DNA of 54,966 bases from UBA4717 sp002404395 (GCA_937902275.1 CALFNW010000090.1:1-54966); one strand, 5' to 3'; shown: positions 1-8,685, counted from the stretch's first letter. A program made the numbers and translations. The notes: generated by a model from the sequence alone, not told the origin.

Positions 1-9
1 CTACCCGTC

Positions 10-42
10 TTATTTAATCTTATTTTTCTCTTGACTTTTCAT
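10..42 (-). other. Ten-codon ORF at window edge, 3' of fmt
   Basis: A Shine-Dalgarno AAAGGAG overlaps the fmt stop codon and sits 7 nt before an ATG. The reading frame then closes after only ten codons (TAA). It may be a short peptide or a chance frame ahead of the next operon gene outside the window. No function is assigned. Confidence 0.2.
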
Positions 43-55
43 AGCTGGTCTCCTT

Positions 56-994
56 TCAACGGTCTGCGGAAAACGCAAGACCTTCGACCGAATGCCCGCG
101 AATAAAATCGGCGGCAGACATTTTCTTTTTGCCTTCGGGTATAAGCGAGCGAATACCGATGATCCCGTTTCGGCAGGCGACGTTGAGCACGCCGTCGGCG
201 CAGGAGACGATCGTTCCGGGCGGCGCGTCGACTGTCTTGTCTGAAGCGATCACGGATGAAACTATTTTGAACTGCTTGCCTTCGAGATATGCAAAAGCAA
301 GCGGTACGGGCGATAGGGCGCGTATCTTATCGTGGACCGCCGATACGTCTGCGTCAAAATTCAGGATACAGTCCGGCTTTTCGATCTTTGCGGCGTATGT
401 TGACAGCGCGTCGTCCTGCTTTTCATAGACCGCTTTTCCGCATTCTATCAGTGCCGTCGCTTCAAGGATCGCTTTTCTTCCCGCCTCGGCAAGCTTGTCG
501 TGAAGCGATTCAAAATTATCTTCGGGCAGGATCTGAACCGGTATCTTCAAAAGCATATCGCCGGTGTCAAGTCCCTTTTCCATCTTCATTATCGTTACGC
601 CGGTCTGCTTTTTTCCGTCAAGGATCGCGCGCTGTATCGGCGCGGCACCGCGGTATTCGGGAAGCAAGGAAGCGTGAACGTTTATACAACCGAACTTCGG
701 ATAGTTCAACACATACTCCGGCAGTATTTTTCCGTATGCGGCAACAACGATAAGCTCGGGGTCAAGGGCTTCAAGCTCGCTTGCGAAAGCCGAATTTTTC
801 AAAGTTTCCGGCTGATATACCGGTATGCCCGACTCAAGTGCAAGCACCTTTACGCTCGACGGCGTAAGCACCATGCCGCGTCCGCGCGGCTTATCCGGCT
901 GGGTGAGCACGCCGATGATCATATTGCCGCTTGCAATCAGCTCGGCAAGTATCTCGCGTGCAAAGTCGGGAGTTCCCATAAACAATATCTTCAT
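56..994 (-). CDS. fmt: Methionyl-tRNA formyltransferase
   Basis: Formylates the methionine on initiator tRNA using 10-formyl-tetrahydrofolate, in the cytosol. The 312-residue product is of normal family length. It starts MKILFMGTPDFA and carries the hallmark HASLLPEYRGAAP segment (about residues 107-119) and the TGVTIMKMEKGLDTGDML segment with the catalytic Asp. The C-terminal domain (about 205-312) is complete. An in-frame extension upstream (MMSRRRRQ...) is rejected, because its codons are the leader hairpin at 1009-1023. The gene is last of the yicC-remA-rpoZ-priA-def-fmt series, 56 bp after def, and works with def on the same N-terminal methionine chemistry. The SD is weak (GTGAG). Confidence 0.96.
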   Translation of the reverse strand: MKILFMGTPDFAREILAELIASGNMIIGVLTQPDKPRGRGMVLTPSSVKVLALESGIPVYQPETLKNSAFASELEALDPELIVVAAYGKILPEYVLNYPKFGCINVHASLLPEYRGAAPIQRAILDGKKQTGVTIMKMEKGLDTGDMLLKIPVQILPEDNFESLHDKLAEAGRKAILEATALIECGKAVYEKQDDALSTYAAKIEKPDCILNFDADVSAVHDKIRALSPVPLAFAYLEGKQFKIVSSVIASDKTVDAPPGTIVSCADGVLNVACRNGIIGIRSLIPEGKKKMSAADFIRGHSVEGLAFSADR

Positions 995-1008
995 TTTAAG
1001 CTCACTTT

Positions 1009-1023
1009 GTCGGCGGCGCCGAC
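1009..1023 (-). repeat. RBS-proximal hairpin upstream of fmt
   Basis: A perfect 6-bp stem with a 3-nt loop, GTCGGC-GCC-GCCGAC on the coding strand, preceded by TGAG and ending 14 nt before the fmt ATG. It is a member of the dispersed hairpin family seen before at least 14 genes here. Confidence 0.7.
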
Positions 1024-1050
1024 TCATCAAGGAAGCAAAGCGATTTTGTA

Positions 1051-1533
1051 TCAGCTCTCTATTTCATCCTCGGAAAGCATCCGTATTGCGTTATCGGTAA
1101 AGAGCTTACCATCAAGATGGTCAAGCTCATGACAGAAGGCGCGCGCAAGCAAGCCTTCCCCCGTTACGGTGAAGCTGTTTCCGAAACGGTCCAGAGCGCG
1201 GACTGTGACCTTCATCGGTCTGTCGGTGATCCCCCATTTTCCGGGCAGCGAGAGGCAGCCCTCCGCTTCGTTCTGTGTGCCCGACGATCTGATTATTTCG
1301 GGATTTATAAGCTCGATCAGCTCACCCTCTTCCACTTCGATTATAACCACTCTGCGAAGCACACCGACCTGGACTGCGGCAAGCCCGACTCCGTTTGCTT
1401 TATGAAGCGTGTCTTTCATATCGTCAAGCAAGGTCAGTATCCGCGGTGTGATTTTATCGACACTGCGGCTGGTCTTACGGAGAAATTCTTCGCCTGTGCT
1501 GTCTTCCTCGGTAATAATGTTAAGTATTGCCAT
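1051..1533 (-). CDS. def: Peptide deformylase
   Basis: Metalloenzyme that removes the N-formyl group from nascent proteins. All three family motifs are visible in 160 residues: GVGLAAVQVG (about 49-58), EGCLSLP (about 92-98, metal-binding Cys) and HELDHLDG (about 134-141, HExxH). Length is normal. The start ATG has AGGA 7 nt upstream, and the leader hairpin GTCGGC-TAC-GCCGAC lies just before that. It sits 82 bp after priA and 56 bp before fmt. The def-fmt pairing is conserved across bacteria, so the assignment is secure. Confidence 0.97.
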   Translation of the reverse strand: MAILNIITEEDSTGEEFLRKTSRSVDKITPRILTLLDDMKDTLHKANGVGLAAVQVGVLRRVVIIEVEEGELIELINPEIIRSSGTQNEAEGCLSLPGKWGITDRPMKVTVRALDRFGNSFTVTGEGLLARAFCHELDHLDGKLFTDNAIRMLSEDEIES

Positions 1534-1545
1534 AATAGTTCCTAC

Positions 1546-1560
1546 GTCGGCGTAGCCGAC
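1546..1560 (-). repeat. RBS-proximal hairpin upstream of def
   Basis: A perfect stem-loop GTCGGC-TAC-GCCGAC, preceded on the coding strand by TTATTTGAG and followed at once by GTAGGA, the def SD. The TTATTTGAG segment matches the tail of the long leader element seen before ligA, csoR and serC. Confidence 0.75.
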
Positions 1561-1615
1561 TCAAATAACTCGCGAAATTTCGCCGATGTTGATTCGTATG
1601 TTCAGACTTGTTCGG

Positions 1616-3898
1616 TCACAGATTTGTCGGATTTATGTCGATCGTAAGCATAACTTTCGGCAGCTTCACCGTAAATTCTTCAAGTAACATTGAAAGCAGT
1701 TTGCGGCAGCGTTTGGTAAATGCGCATTTGATCACTATACGCATTCTGAAAATGTTGTTGAGCTTGTAAACGGGCGCTTCGCTCGGTCTGAACGCCGCGG
1801 CGGCAATATCGGAGTATTCGCCGTCTTTGCCGATAAGCTCGCGTATACGGCGGTCAAGCTCTCCGATAGCTTTTATAAGTTCCGCTTCGCTGTCTGAAGA
1901 GACCGAAATAACCGCAAAATCGCAAAAGGGCGGAAAAACCAACTGCTTGCGCAGCGCGATCGAGCTTTGATAAAAGCCTTCGTAATCCTGTGCCTTTGCA
2001 AAATGCAGAGTCTCGTTGTCCGGATTGCGGGTCTGTATGACCGCTCTGCCGCGCTTGCTTGCTCTGCCGGCTCTGCCGATAACCTGAGTGAGCAGATCAA
2101 ACGCGCGTTCGCCGGCGCGGTAGTCGTCAATGTAAAGCGCGCTGTCGGCATCAATCACCCCGACAAGCGTTACGTCCGGGAAATCATGTCCTTTTGTTAC
2201 CATCTGAGTGCCGATCAAAATGTCGGCTTTGTGCGCTCGGAAGTCGGCAAGCAACTCTTCGTGTCTGAAGTTTAAGCCGCCTTCATCCGACGAGACTTTT
2301 CCGGATACGGTGTCCGCGTCCATTCGCAGGGTGCGCACGCCCGGAAATTTTTCGGCAAGCTCCTGTTCTACGAGTTGGGTGCCGAAGCCTTTATAGGAAA
2401 GATGCTCTTTTTGGCATTTCGGGCATTTTGATGGCAGTTTTTCGCGGTGATTGCAGTAGTGACAGACCAAAGTGCCGCTTGAATATCTGCTTTTGTGGAG
2501 CGTGAGCGATACACTGCAATTCGGACAGCTGATGACCTCGCCGCAGCTCATGCAGGAGACAAAGTTATTGTATCCGCGGCGATTTACGAACAGAATGGTT
2601 TGTTCGTTTGCTTTCAGATTTTTTTCGATCTCCGCAGTAAGGACACTGCCGAGCGGAGACTGTCTGCCGCTTTTGTCGTCTGTGCGCATATCCGCGGCGC
2701 TCACCGTGGGGAGCACTGCGTCGCCGTAACGTTCGGTAAGTCTGACGGTCGTATATTTTCCGATCTCTCCCTTGTAATAGCTTTCAAACGAGGGGGTAGC
2801 GGAGGCGAGCAACATCAATGCGTTGTGATATTTCGCACGGTATCTGGCAATGTCTTTTGTGTGATATTTCGGAGCCATATCCGATTTGTAGGTATGCTCC
2901 TGTTCTTCGTCGAGAACGATAAGTCCGAGATTTGAAAGCGGCGCGAAAACAGCACTGCGGGTGCCGATCACCACATCGACCTCGCCCGCTTCGATTCGCC
3001 GCCTCGTATCGAACCGCTCGGCGGCGGTGAGCGATGAATGCAGTACCGCAACGCGGTTTTTGTAATATGAGCAGAACAAATCGGCGGTCTGCGGCGTGAG
3101 CGATATTTCGGGCACAAGTACAATGACCGATTTCTTAAGTTCGACGGTGCGGTCGATAAGTGCCTTGATGACACGTGTTTTCCCGCTTCCGGTGACTCCG
3201 AAAAGCAATGCCGCCTGAGGTGAATCCTTGCATAATAAGGCTTCGAGTTCCTTATAAGCGCGCTGTTGTTCTTCACTCAATATGTTATCGTCCGGAGTGT
3301 TTGAGATGCGTTTGGCGTATGGGTTCCTGAAAAGTTCGTTATCGGTGCGCACAAGTATTCCCGAAGCTTCAAGCGCAGACAATTGAGCGCGGCTGATGCC
3401 GGTCAGTCTTTTTAATTCGGAGTATTTTAACTCTCCGCGCTCGCCGAGCAGTATTACAGCGTTTTTTCTGGTGCTTCCTTTGACCCTGTTCGGATCGACA
3501 CCGGGTGCGAGCGAATAGAGTTCGTCATTTATCGCTTTAAGGTTTCCCGCGATTATTTTTTCCGCCTGACCTGCGAGCGCGTGTACCGCGTCGGTGAAAG
3601 TGCAGAAAGTGCGCTCTTTCAAAAATGAGCACAGCCCGAGCATTTCCTCATTCAGAGAAATGCGGTCGGTTGCGACCGCCAGCACGGGCTTGATCTTGTC
3701 GTATTCACAGCTTTCGCTGAGCCTGACCACCACTGCGTTTCTGCTTCGGTTGCCTTTTGAAAACGGAACCTTTACAAAAGTGCCGGGCTTGATCTCTCCG
3801 ATAAGCGACTCCGGGATCTCATAGTCATATATCTTATCGGCGGCAAACGGAAGCCCGAGTATATATACGCCGGCATATCGGCTCGACATATCGGGCAT
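1616..3898 (-). CDS. priA: Primosomal replication restart helicase PriA
   Basis: 3'-to-5' superfamily 2 helicase that reloads the replisome at stalled forks. The protein has 760 residues. Order of parts: N-terminal DNA-binding region (1-110), winged-helix-like segment, Walker A GVTGSGKT (about 235-242), Walker B-type LDEEQEHTYKSD (about 330-341), then the zinc-binding insertion with paired cysteines (CMSCGEVISCPNC ... CHYCN ... CPKC, about 450-497). Helicase motifs TKGHDFPDVTL and QVIGRAGRA follow. Its ATG overlaps the rpoZ stop by one base, indicating translational coupling. In the Bacillus cluster coaBC usually lies between rpoZ and priA, and here it is absent. Confidence 0.97.
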   Translation of the reverse strand: MPDMSSRYAGVYILGLPFAADKIYDYEIPESLIGEIKPGTFVKVPFSKGNRSRNAVVVRLSESCEYDKIKPVLAVATDRISLNEEMLGLCSFLKERTFCTFTDAVHALAGQAEKIIAGNLKAINDELYSLAPGVDPNRVKGSTRKNAVILLGERGELKYSELKRLTGISRAQLSALEASGILVRTDNELFRNPYAKRISNTPDDNILSEEQQRAYKELEALLCKDSPQAALLFGVTGSGKTRVIKALIDRTVELKKSVIVLVPEISLTPQTADLFCSYYKNRVAVLHSSLTAAERFDTRRRIEAGEVDVVIGTRSAVFAPLSNLGLIVLDEEQEHTYKSDMAPKYHTKDIARYRAKYHNALMLLASATPSFESYYKGEIGKYTTVRLTERYGDAVLPTVSAADMRTDDKSGRQSPLGSVLTAEIEKNLKANEQTILFVNRRGYNNFVSCMSCGEVISCPNCSVSLTLHKSRYSSGTLVCHYCNHREKLPSKCPKCQKEHLSYKGFGTQLVEQELAEKFPGVRTLRMDADTVSGKVSSDEGGLNFRHEELLADFRAHKADILIGTQMVTKGHDFPDVTLVGVIDADSALYIDDYRAGERAFDLLTQVIGRAGRASKRGRAVIQTRNPDNETLHFAKAQDYEGFYQSSIALRKQLVFPPFCDFAVISVSSDSEAELIKAIGELDRRIRELIGKDGEYSDIAAAAFRPSEAPVYKLNNIFRMRIVIKCAFTKRCRKLLSMLLEEFTVKLPKVMLTIDINPTNL

Positions 3899-4185
3899 CA
3901 GTCGTCGTTTTCGTCGAAAACGACCGATGAGTCGTCGATCTTATACTCGCCGTTGTCGATTTTGTTTATTGCCACCTTTACGGCTTTATCATCGCGGAAT
4001 TCGCGTTTTATCAAAGCCGCGAGGCTCTTCTCGGTTTCTTTGTTTGCAAGCAGTCTTTCTGCTTCTTCGCGCTGACGAACGTATTCGTCGGTTACGAGTC
4101 TTGCACACTTTGCGGTTGCAACCACAAGAGTGTATCTGTTGTACTTTCCGTGTTCGGTAAGCTCGTCGATTGACGGGTAGATCAT
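3898..4185 (-). CDS. rpoZ: RNA polymerase omega subunit
   Basis: Small RNA polymerase assembly subunit of 95 residues. It opens MIYPSIDELTEH and has the omega core RYTLVVATAKCARLV followed by the KAVKVAINKIDNGEY segment typical of Clostridia, then an acidic tail (VVFDENDD). A strong GGAGGT lies 7 nt before the ATG. It is one base-overlapped with priA and follows remA. Gene order identifies it as much as sequence, since omega is poorly conserved. Guanylate kinase, normally just upstream, is missing. Confidence 0.93.
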   Translation of the reverse strand: MIYPSIDELTEHGKYNRYTLVVATAKCARLVTDEYVRQREEAERLLANKETEKSLAALIKREFRDDKAVKVAINKIDNGEYKIDDSSVVFDENDD

Positions 4186-4267
4186 ATATATACCTCCATG
4201 TCACAATAGGTGACTAAATAAAATGAACATTGTTACGTAAAGATATTTTTGGCAGATACGGTCGTTT

Positions 4268-4555
4268 TCAGTCATCCTCGCGCTCGATTTCTTCCGTGTT
4301 ACCGTCCTGATCCGGCGCGGTCTTGCCGTTGAGTCTTGCCGAGAGAGTCTCGGGCTGGATCGCCGAGAGTATTACGTGGTCGCTGTCGGTAATTATCACC
4401 GAGCGGGTCTTTCGGCCGCAACTGAGGTCGATCGCACGGCCGTCATCCTTAGCATCCTGGATCATCCTTTTGATCGGTGCGGAATCGGGGCTTGCAAGCG
4501 TGATCACGCGATCCGTGGCTACCATGTTTCCGAAGCCGACGTTTATGAAACGCAT
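4268..4555 (-). CDS. remA: RemA/DUF370 family regulator
   Basis: Small DNA-binding protein of the RemA (DUF370) family, which in Bacillus subtilis activates biofilm matrix and osmoprotection genes by binding DNA as a ring-forming oligomer. The 95-residue product contains the diagnostic FINVGFGNMV, SAPIKRMIQDAKDDGRAID and SDHVILSAIQPET segments. A non-family acidic tail (DGNTEEIEREDD) is added at the C terminus. The ATG at 4555 is preferred over an upstream GTG because AGGTGA lies 5 nt before it. It sits 31 bp after yicC, the conserved Bacillota order. Confidence 0.93.
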   Translation of the reverse strand: MRFINVGFGNMVATDRVITLASPDSAPIKRMIQDAKDDGRAIDLSCGRKTRSVIITDSDHVILSAIQPETLSARLNGKTAPDQDGNTEEIEREDD

Positions 4556-4585
4556 AATATTCACCTGACTTTCCGAAAAAAGCGT

Positions 4586-5473
4586 TTATTCGATATTCTG
4601 GATCTGCTCGCGGATCTTTTCAAGCTCGCTCTTGGCTTCGACCACGAGTGAGGCGATCGTCGTATTGGAGCATTTTGAGCCGGTAGTGTTGATCTCGCGG
4701 TTAATCTCCTGCAAGAGGAAGTCAAGCTTTCTGCCGACCTGACCTCCGGTATTCATGATCTCTCTGAATGCATTGAAGTGGCATCCGAGACGCACAAGCT
4801 CCTCGTCGATCGCCACTCTGTCGGCATACACCGCGCACTCGGTGATGATCAGCTGTTCGTTAAGCGCAATGCCGTTTTCACCGATGATTTGACGCAATTT
4901 TGCTTCAAAACGTTCCCGATAGGTTTTGATATCCTCTTCGGAAAGCGTTTCGATCTTTGACTTGATAAGCTCGATCCCTTCAAGCTTTGCAAGTATATCA
5001 CGCTTCAGCTTTTCACCCTCAGACTCGCGCATTTTCAGAAAGGCTTCGATCGCACGGTCAAGCACCGGCTTTACTTCAAGCCAGGCGGCATCCGCGTCCT
5101 CGGCGGTCTTACGCTCGCTGAAGATGTCGCGGTTTTGCGCAACCGTCATCACCGAAATATCGTCTTTGAGCGAAAAAGTATCTCTCAACTCGTGTAATGC
5201 GGCTATATATGAGCTTGCATACGCTTTGTCAAGCGACAGCTCCGACGAGGTGTTTTCGGTTATATCAACCGAGATGAATACGTCTACCTTACCGCGGTTT
5301 ATTCCGCATTCGGCAATGTATTTGCGCACACGGTCTTCAAGAAAAGAAAAAACACGCGATATTTTCACCGAGCAGTCAAGATACCGATTGTTTACCGACT
5401 TGATCTCGACGGTGGTGAGCTTGGTTTCCGAGCTTTGCGCGGCGCGCGCGAAAGCGGTCATGCTTTTGATCAT
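4586..5473 (-). CDS. yicC: YicC/YloC family endoribonuclease
   Basis: Member of the YicC family, shown in E. coli to be an endoribonuclease. The 295-residue protein starts MIKSMTAFARA, close to the family signature MIxSMTGFG, and ends with the conserved C-terminal domain (FLLQEINREINTTGSK and AKSELEKIREQIQNIE). The ATG is chosen over an in-frame TTG three codons upstream because of this signature. It is first gene of the operon, behind a consensus promoter and a leader with two hairpins. In Bacillota it is nearly always next to remA, as here. Confidence 0.93.
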   Translation of the reverse strand: MIKSMTAFARAAQSSETKLTTVEIKSVNNRYLDCSVKISRVFSFLEDRVRKYIAECGINRGKVDVFISVDITENTSSELSLDKAYASSYIAALHELRDTFSLKDDISVMTVAQNRDIFSERKTAEDADAAWLEVKPVLDRAIEAFLKMRESEGEKLKRDILAKLEGIELIKSKIETLSEEDIKTYRERFEAKLRQIIGENGIALNEQLIITECAVYADRVAIDEELVRLGCHFNAFREIMNTGGQVGRKLDFLLQEINREINTTGSKCSNTTIASLVVEAKSELEKIREQIQNIE

Positions 5474-5486
5474 GATTATCAAATAA

Positions 5487-5520
5487 CGGCGTAGCCGGAC
5501 ATAATGCCGATACCTCGGCA
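5487..5520 (-). repeat. Two leader hairpins before yicC
   Basis: On the coding strand a perfect hairpin TGCCGA-GGTA-TCGGCA (5505-5520) is followed by CGGC-TAC-GCCG (5487-5497), a shorter relative of the RBS-proximal hairpin family. They lie in the 5' leader between the promoter and the yicC ATG, which has no clear SD. Confidence 0.5.
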
Positions 5521-5541
5521 GGCATAATTCTACAAGTACTT

Positions 5542-5570
5542 ATTATAGCAGAATTTCCGGCGCTTGTCAA
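5542..5570 (-). promoter_or_regulatory. Sigma-A promoter of the yicC-fmt operon
   Basis: TTGACA (5570-5565) and TATAAT (5547-5542) on the minus strand with exactly 17 bp between them. The predicted start of transcription is about 60 nt upstream of yicC. No other convincing promoter is seen inside the operon. Confidence 0.85.
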
Positions 5571-5619
5571 GGATTCGCGGTTCAAAAAGCCGATATCGGA
5601 TTTATTAACAATTTGCCTG

Positions 5620-5648
5620 TTGACAACGCTTTTGAGCTGGGGTATAAT
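5620..5648 (+). promoter_or_regulatory. Sigma-A promoter of lipoprotein-desulfurase pair
   Basis: TTGACA, 17 bp, TATAAT, an exact consensus pair 50 bp before the lipoprotein ATG. It diverges from the yicC promoter, with about 50 bp between the two -35 boxes. Confidence 0.85.
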
Positions 5649-5697
5649 TACACCGATATTATAATGTGTAAAAAACGCAAACGAAAGGAAGCTCCTG

Positions 5698-6261
5698 ATG
5701 CGGAAATATGCCTTTAGAATCCTGATTGCGGTCCTTGCAGTCTCAACCGCGCTTTTGCTTGCCGCCTGCGGCGAAGATAAAGAACTCGGCGTACCCGAGG
5801 GATGCGTTGAGATCTCCGCCGACAATGTCGGATACGATTTTTATATGCTTAAGGGATGGACTTCGGATGTCGAAAGCGGAATGACCTCAGCATATTACAA
5901 TGACTTTGATACTTCAAACGTGTCTGTAATGGGCTTTGACGCCGGAGACGCCTCCGATGCCGAAAGCGCGTGGGAAGCGGCACTCGCAGATATCGAAAGC
6001 ATATTTACCGATGTGGCTTTTGAGGAAAAAGCCACGGATTCGACGCTCGGAAACCGTCCGGCAAAGAAATATATTTATACCGCAAAGCTCGGCGACAGGG
6101 AATTCAAATTTATGCAGCTTGTAGTTTTCACGCCGAATAACGGAGTGTTCACTTCGATGCCCGAGATATATATATTCACGTATACCGCCGAAAGCTCGCT
6201 TTACGACAGGCATATTGAAGACGTAATATTCATGGCGGACAGTATGGTTTTTGAAAAATGA
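5698..6261 (+). CDS. Putative lipoprotein of unknown function
   Basis: 187 residues with a type II signal peptide: MRKYA, a hydrophobic stretch, then lipobox LLAAC with Cys at about residue 23, so probably anchored to the outer face of the membrane. The rest is a single small acidic domain of alternating short strands, which could be a PsbP/Mog1-like fold, but I cannot confirm this by eye. The SD AAGGAAG precedes the ATG. Its stop overlaps the next gene's start (ATGA), so it is translationally coupled to a cysteine desulfurase. That pairing is unexpected and gives no obvious functional link. Confidence 0.75.
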   Translation: MRKYAFRILIAVLAVSTALLLAACGEDKELGVPEGCVEISADNVGYDFYMLKGWTSDVESGMTSAYYNDFDTSNVSVMGFDAGDASDAESAWEAALADIESIFTDVAFEEKATDSTLGNRPAKKYIYTAKLGDREFKFMQLVVFTPNNGVFTSMPEIYIFTYTAESSLYDRHIEDVIFMADSMVFEK

Positions 6262-7439
6262 ACGGAACCGAAGTATATTTCGACAACAGCGCGACTACCG
6301 CGCTGTGCGAAGCCGCGCTCGGGCGTATGAGCGAAGTAATGGTGCGGTATTACGGTAATCCTTCCTCGCTTCACACGCTCGGGGTCGACGCCGAAAGGAT
6401 CGTATCGCAGGCGCGTGCCGAGCTTTTGAACGCGCTCGGAGTTAAAGGCATTTCGCCTTTCGGAGACCCGAGACTCGTGTTTACCGCTTCGGGGACCGAG
6501 GCAGATAACCTTGCGCTTTTCGGAGTCTGCCGTGCCAAAAAATTCCGCCCCGGTCAGAAAATAATTGTATCGGACAGCGAACATCCGGCAGTGGGCAGAT
6601 GCGCGGACAAGCTTGAGAGCGACGGATTCAGAGTCGTGAGGATCCCGAGCATAAAAGGTCGTTTCGATTATGATATGCTCGAAGCGGAGGCAGACTCGGA
6701 TACGGTGCTTGTAAGCGTAATGCTTGTAAACAACGAGACCGGCGCGGTCAATGACATAAAGCGCATTTCCAAAATCGTCAAGTCCAAAAACCGCGAAGCG
6801 GTGATCCACACCGATGCCGTACAGGGCTTTTTGAAGCTGAAGTTTACCCCTGCGAGTCTCGGCGCGGATCTGATAACGCTGTCGTCTCACAAGATACACG
6901 GCCCCAAAGGAGTCGGCGCGTTGTATATCGACTCGGCGATAATCAAGGCAAGAAAGCTTGTGCCGATAATATACGGCGGCGGTCAGGAAAAGGGGTTCAG
7001 ATCGGGCACCGAGAATACGGTGGGGATTGCGGGCTTCGGCGCGGCGGCGGCATATTTTTCAAAACAGCTTGATTCAGGCATTGAGAAAATGAAGTCGCTT
7101 CGTGATTATATTGAAAACGAGCTTGCTCGGGAGTTTACATTGAATATCCCGGATTCGGAACGTGCTCCGCATATAGTCAGTCTGCGGCTGCCGGGCATAA
7201 AAAGCGAGACTATGCTTCACTATCTGTCGGGCGAGGGCGTGTATGTTTCAAGCGGTTCTGCCTGTTCCTCACATTCGGGACACGTGTCGGGAACCCTGCT
7301 TTCATTCGGGCTGACCGAACGTGAGGCGGACTCAACAATACGCATAAGTCTCAGCGAATACAATACATTTGATGAGGCGGATATTTTGATCTCAAAGATT
7401 TCTCAGGGCGTTCAAAAGCTTGCCGTGAGTATCAAATAA
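6258..7439 (+). CDS. Cysteine desulfurase (NifS/IscS family)
   Basis: PLP enzyme that takes sulfur from cysteine for Fe-S clusters or tRNA thiolation. The protein has 393 residues. The fold-type I motifs are present: N-terminal VYFDNSATTALC, FTASGTEADNLAL, HTDAVQG with the PLP-ring contact, Schiff-base lysine K212 in LSSHKIHGPKGVG, and the persulfide cysteine C336 in VSSGSACSSHSG. It overlaps the upstream lipoprotein gene by 4 bp. In related Clostridia such a gene often precedes thiI, and here neither thiI nor an IscU scaffold follows. The acceptor is therefore unknown, and iscS or nifS cannot be chosen. Confidence 0.92.
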   Translation: MNGTEVYFDNSATTALCEAALGRMSEVMVRYYGNPSSLHTLGVDAERIVSQARAELLNALGVKGISPFGDPRLVFTASGTEADNLALFGVCRAKKFRPGQKIIVSDSEHPAVGRCADKLESDGFRVVRIPSIKGRFDYDMLEAEADSDTVLVSVMLVNNETGAVNDIKRISKIVKSKNREAVIHTDAVQGFLKLKFTPASLGADLITLSSHKIHGPKGVGALYIDSAIIKARKLVPIIYGGGQEKGFRSGTENTVGIAGFGAAAAYFSKQLDSGIEKMKSLRDYIENELAREFTLNIPDSERAPHIVSLRLPGIKSETMLHYLSGEGVYVSSGSACSSHSGHVSGTLLSFGLTEREADSTIRISLSEYNTFDEADILISKISQGVQKLAVSIK

Positions 7440-7466
7440 AATTAAAAAATCAAAGGGAGACAAAAA

Positions 7467-8546
7467 ATGGAAAAGTTCAGAATCGGCATTATCGGCTGCG
7501 GCGGTATTGCCAACGGAAAGCATATGCCGTCGCTTAAGAAGCTGCCTGATGTTGAAATGGTAGCATTCTGCGACATTATCGAGGAAAGAGCGATAAAGGC
7601 GGCGAAGGATTTCGGAACTCCGGATGCCAAGTATTATACGGATTACAAGGAACTGCTCAAGGACGAGTCGATCGACATTGTTCATGTCTGCACCCCTAAC
7701 CGTGAGCACAGCTTTATCACGATCGATGCACTTGAAGCCGGCAAGCACGTAATGTGCGAAAAGCCTATGGCAAAGACTTCCAAGGAAGCAAAGGAGATGC
7801 TTGACGCCGCAAAGCGCACCGGCAAGAAGCTGACTATCGGATATCAGAACCGTCAGACCTCGGCGGCACAGTACGTAAAAGCCGCTTGTGTAAACGGAGA
7901 GCTTGGCGATATCTATTATGGAAACGCAATAGCTTTGCGCCGCCGCGCAGTACCTACCTGGGGTGTGTTCCTCAATGAAGAAGAGCAGGGCGGCGGTCCC
8001 CTTATCGACATCGGAACTCATGCGCTTGACCTTACGCTTTGGTGCATGAACAACTACAAACCGAAGATGGTAGTTGGAACGAAGTACAGAAAGCTTGCGG
8101 ATCAGACCAACACCGCAAACGCATGGGGCGATTGGGATCCCGAAAAGTACACGGTCGAGGACAGCGCGTTCGGTTTTGTAACCATGGAAAACGGCGCGAC
8201 TATCATACTTCAGTCGAGCTGGGCGCTCAATCTGCTTGAAGCCAAGGAAGCCTGCTTCAGGATCTGCGGTACAAAGGCAGGCGCCGACACATGGGACGGC
8301 GCACGTATAAACGGTGTACGCTTCGGACGTCAGTATGTTGAAAAGCCCGACCTCAATGCAGGCGGCGCGGCATTCTATGACGGAGTGGAGGCAAGTCCTT
8401 CGGACCGTGATATGCGTCAGTGGATCGATGCGATCAAGAATAATACCGATCCCTGCGTGCTTCCCGAGCAGGCATATTGCGTAACTCAGATACTTGAGGC
8501 AATTTACACCTCTGCCGAGACCGGCAAGCCGGTATTCTTTGACTGA
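7467..8546 (+). CDS. Gfo/Idh/MocA family oxidoreductase
   Basis: NAD(P)-dependent sugar or inositol-type dehydrogenase, 359 residues. An N-terminal Rossmann domain shows GIIGCGGIANGKH (about 6-18), CTPNREHS and the family signature GKHVMCEKPMA with the catalytic-site Lys. The C-terminal alpha/beta domain carries the GGGPLIDIGTHALDL segment with the conserved Asp and His. GGGAGA lies just before the ATG. It starts 27 bp after the desulfurase gene and is followed by a strong terminator. The substrate cannot be told from sequence. A distant paralogue lies at 27179-28222. Confidence 0.9.
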   Translation: MEKFRIGIIGCGGIANGKHMPSLKKLPDVEMVAFCDIIEERAIKAAKDFGTPDAKYYTDYKELLKDESIDIVHVCTPNREHSFITIDALEAGKHVMCEKPMAKTSKEAKEMLDAAKRTGKKLTIGYQNRQTSAAQYVKAACVNGELGDIYYGNAIALRRRAVPTWGVFLNEEEQGGGPLIDIGTHALDLTLWCMNNYKPKMVVGTKYRKLADQTNTANAWGDWDPEKYTVEDSAFGFVTMENGATIILQSSWALNLLEAKEACFRICGTKAGADTWDGARINGVRFGRQYVEKPDLNAGGAAFYDGVEASPSDRDMRQWIDAIKNNTDPCVLPEQAYCVTQILEAIYTSAETGKPVFFD

Positions 8547-8583
8547 TCGGCACAAAATACATAAAGTGTGACGCCATAAAGCA

Positions 8584-8621
8584 CGGCGCCGAAAAGTATT
8601 CGCTTTTCGGCGCCGTTTTTC
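8584..8621 (+). terminator. Intrinsic terminator after oxidoreductase gene
   Basis: A 13-bp stem, CGGCGCCGAAAAG with its complement around a TATTCG loop, followed by TTTTT. It ends the 5.7-8.5 kb transcription unit. Confidence 0.9.
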
Positions 8622-8640
8622 ATAAGATCGGGGTATACGG

Positions 8641-8685
8641 AAAAGGGGTGTAAAAAACTCATTTTGAGTTTTTTACACCCCTTTT
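8641..8685. repeat. Terminator-like palindrome, GGTGTTAAAAA family
   Basis: A perfect 21-bp inverted repeat around a TTT centre; each arm begins AAAAGGGGTGTAAAAAAC and ends CTCA. It comes 20 bp after a complete terminator, so it is not needed to end that transcript. It shares its arm sequence with a palindrome at 46477-46525. From here to 8825 I see nothing else. Confidence 0.7.

Noticed and set aside
995..1030. Twelve-codon N-terminal extension of Fmt
   Set aside because: It is encoded by the leader hairpin, has no SD, and the family start is MKILFMGTPDF.
7392..8555. Long minus-strand frame opposite the Gfo/Idh/MocA gene
   Set aside because: It is the antisense shadow of a well-supported gene, without SD or recognisable protein motifs.
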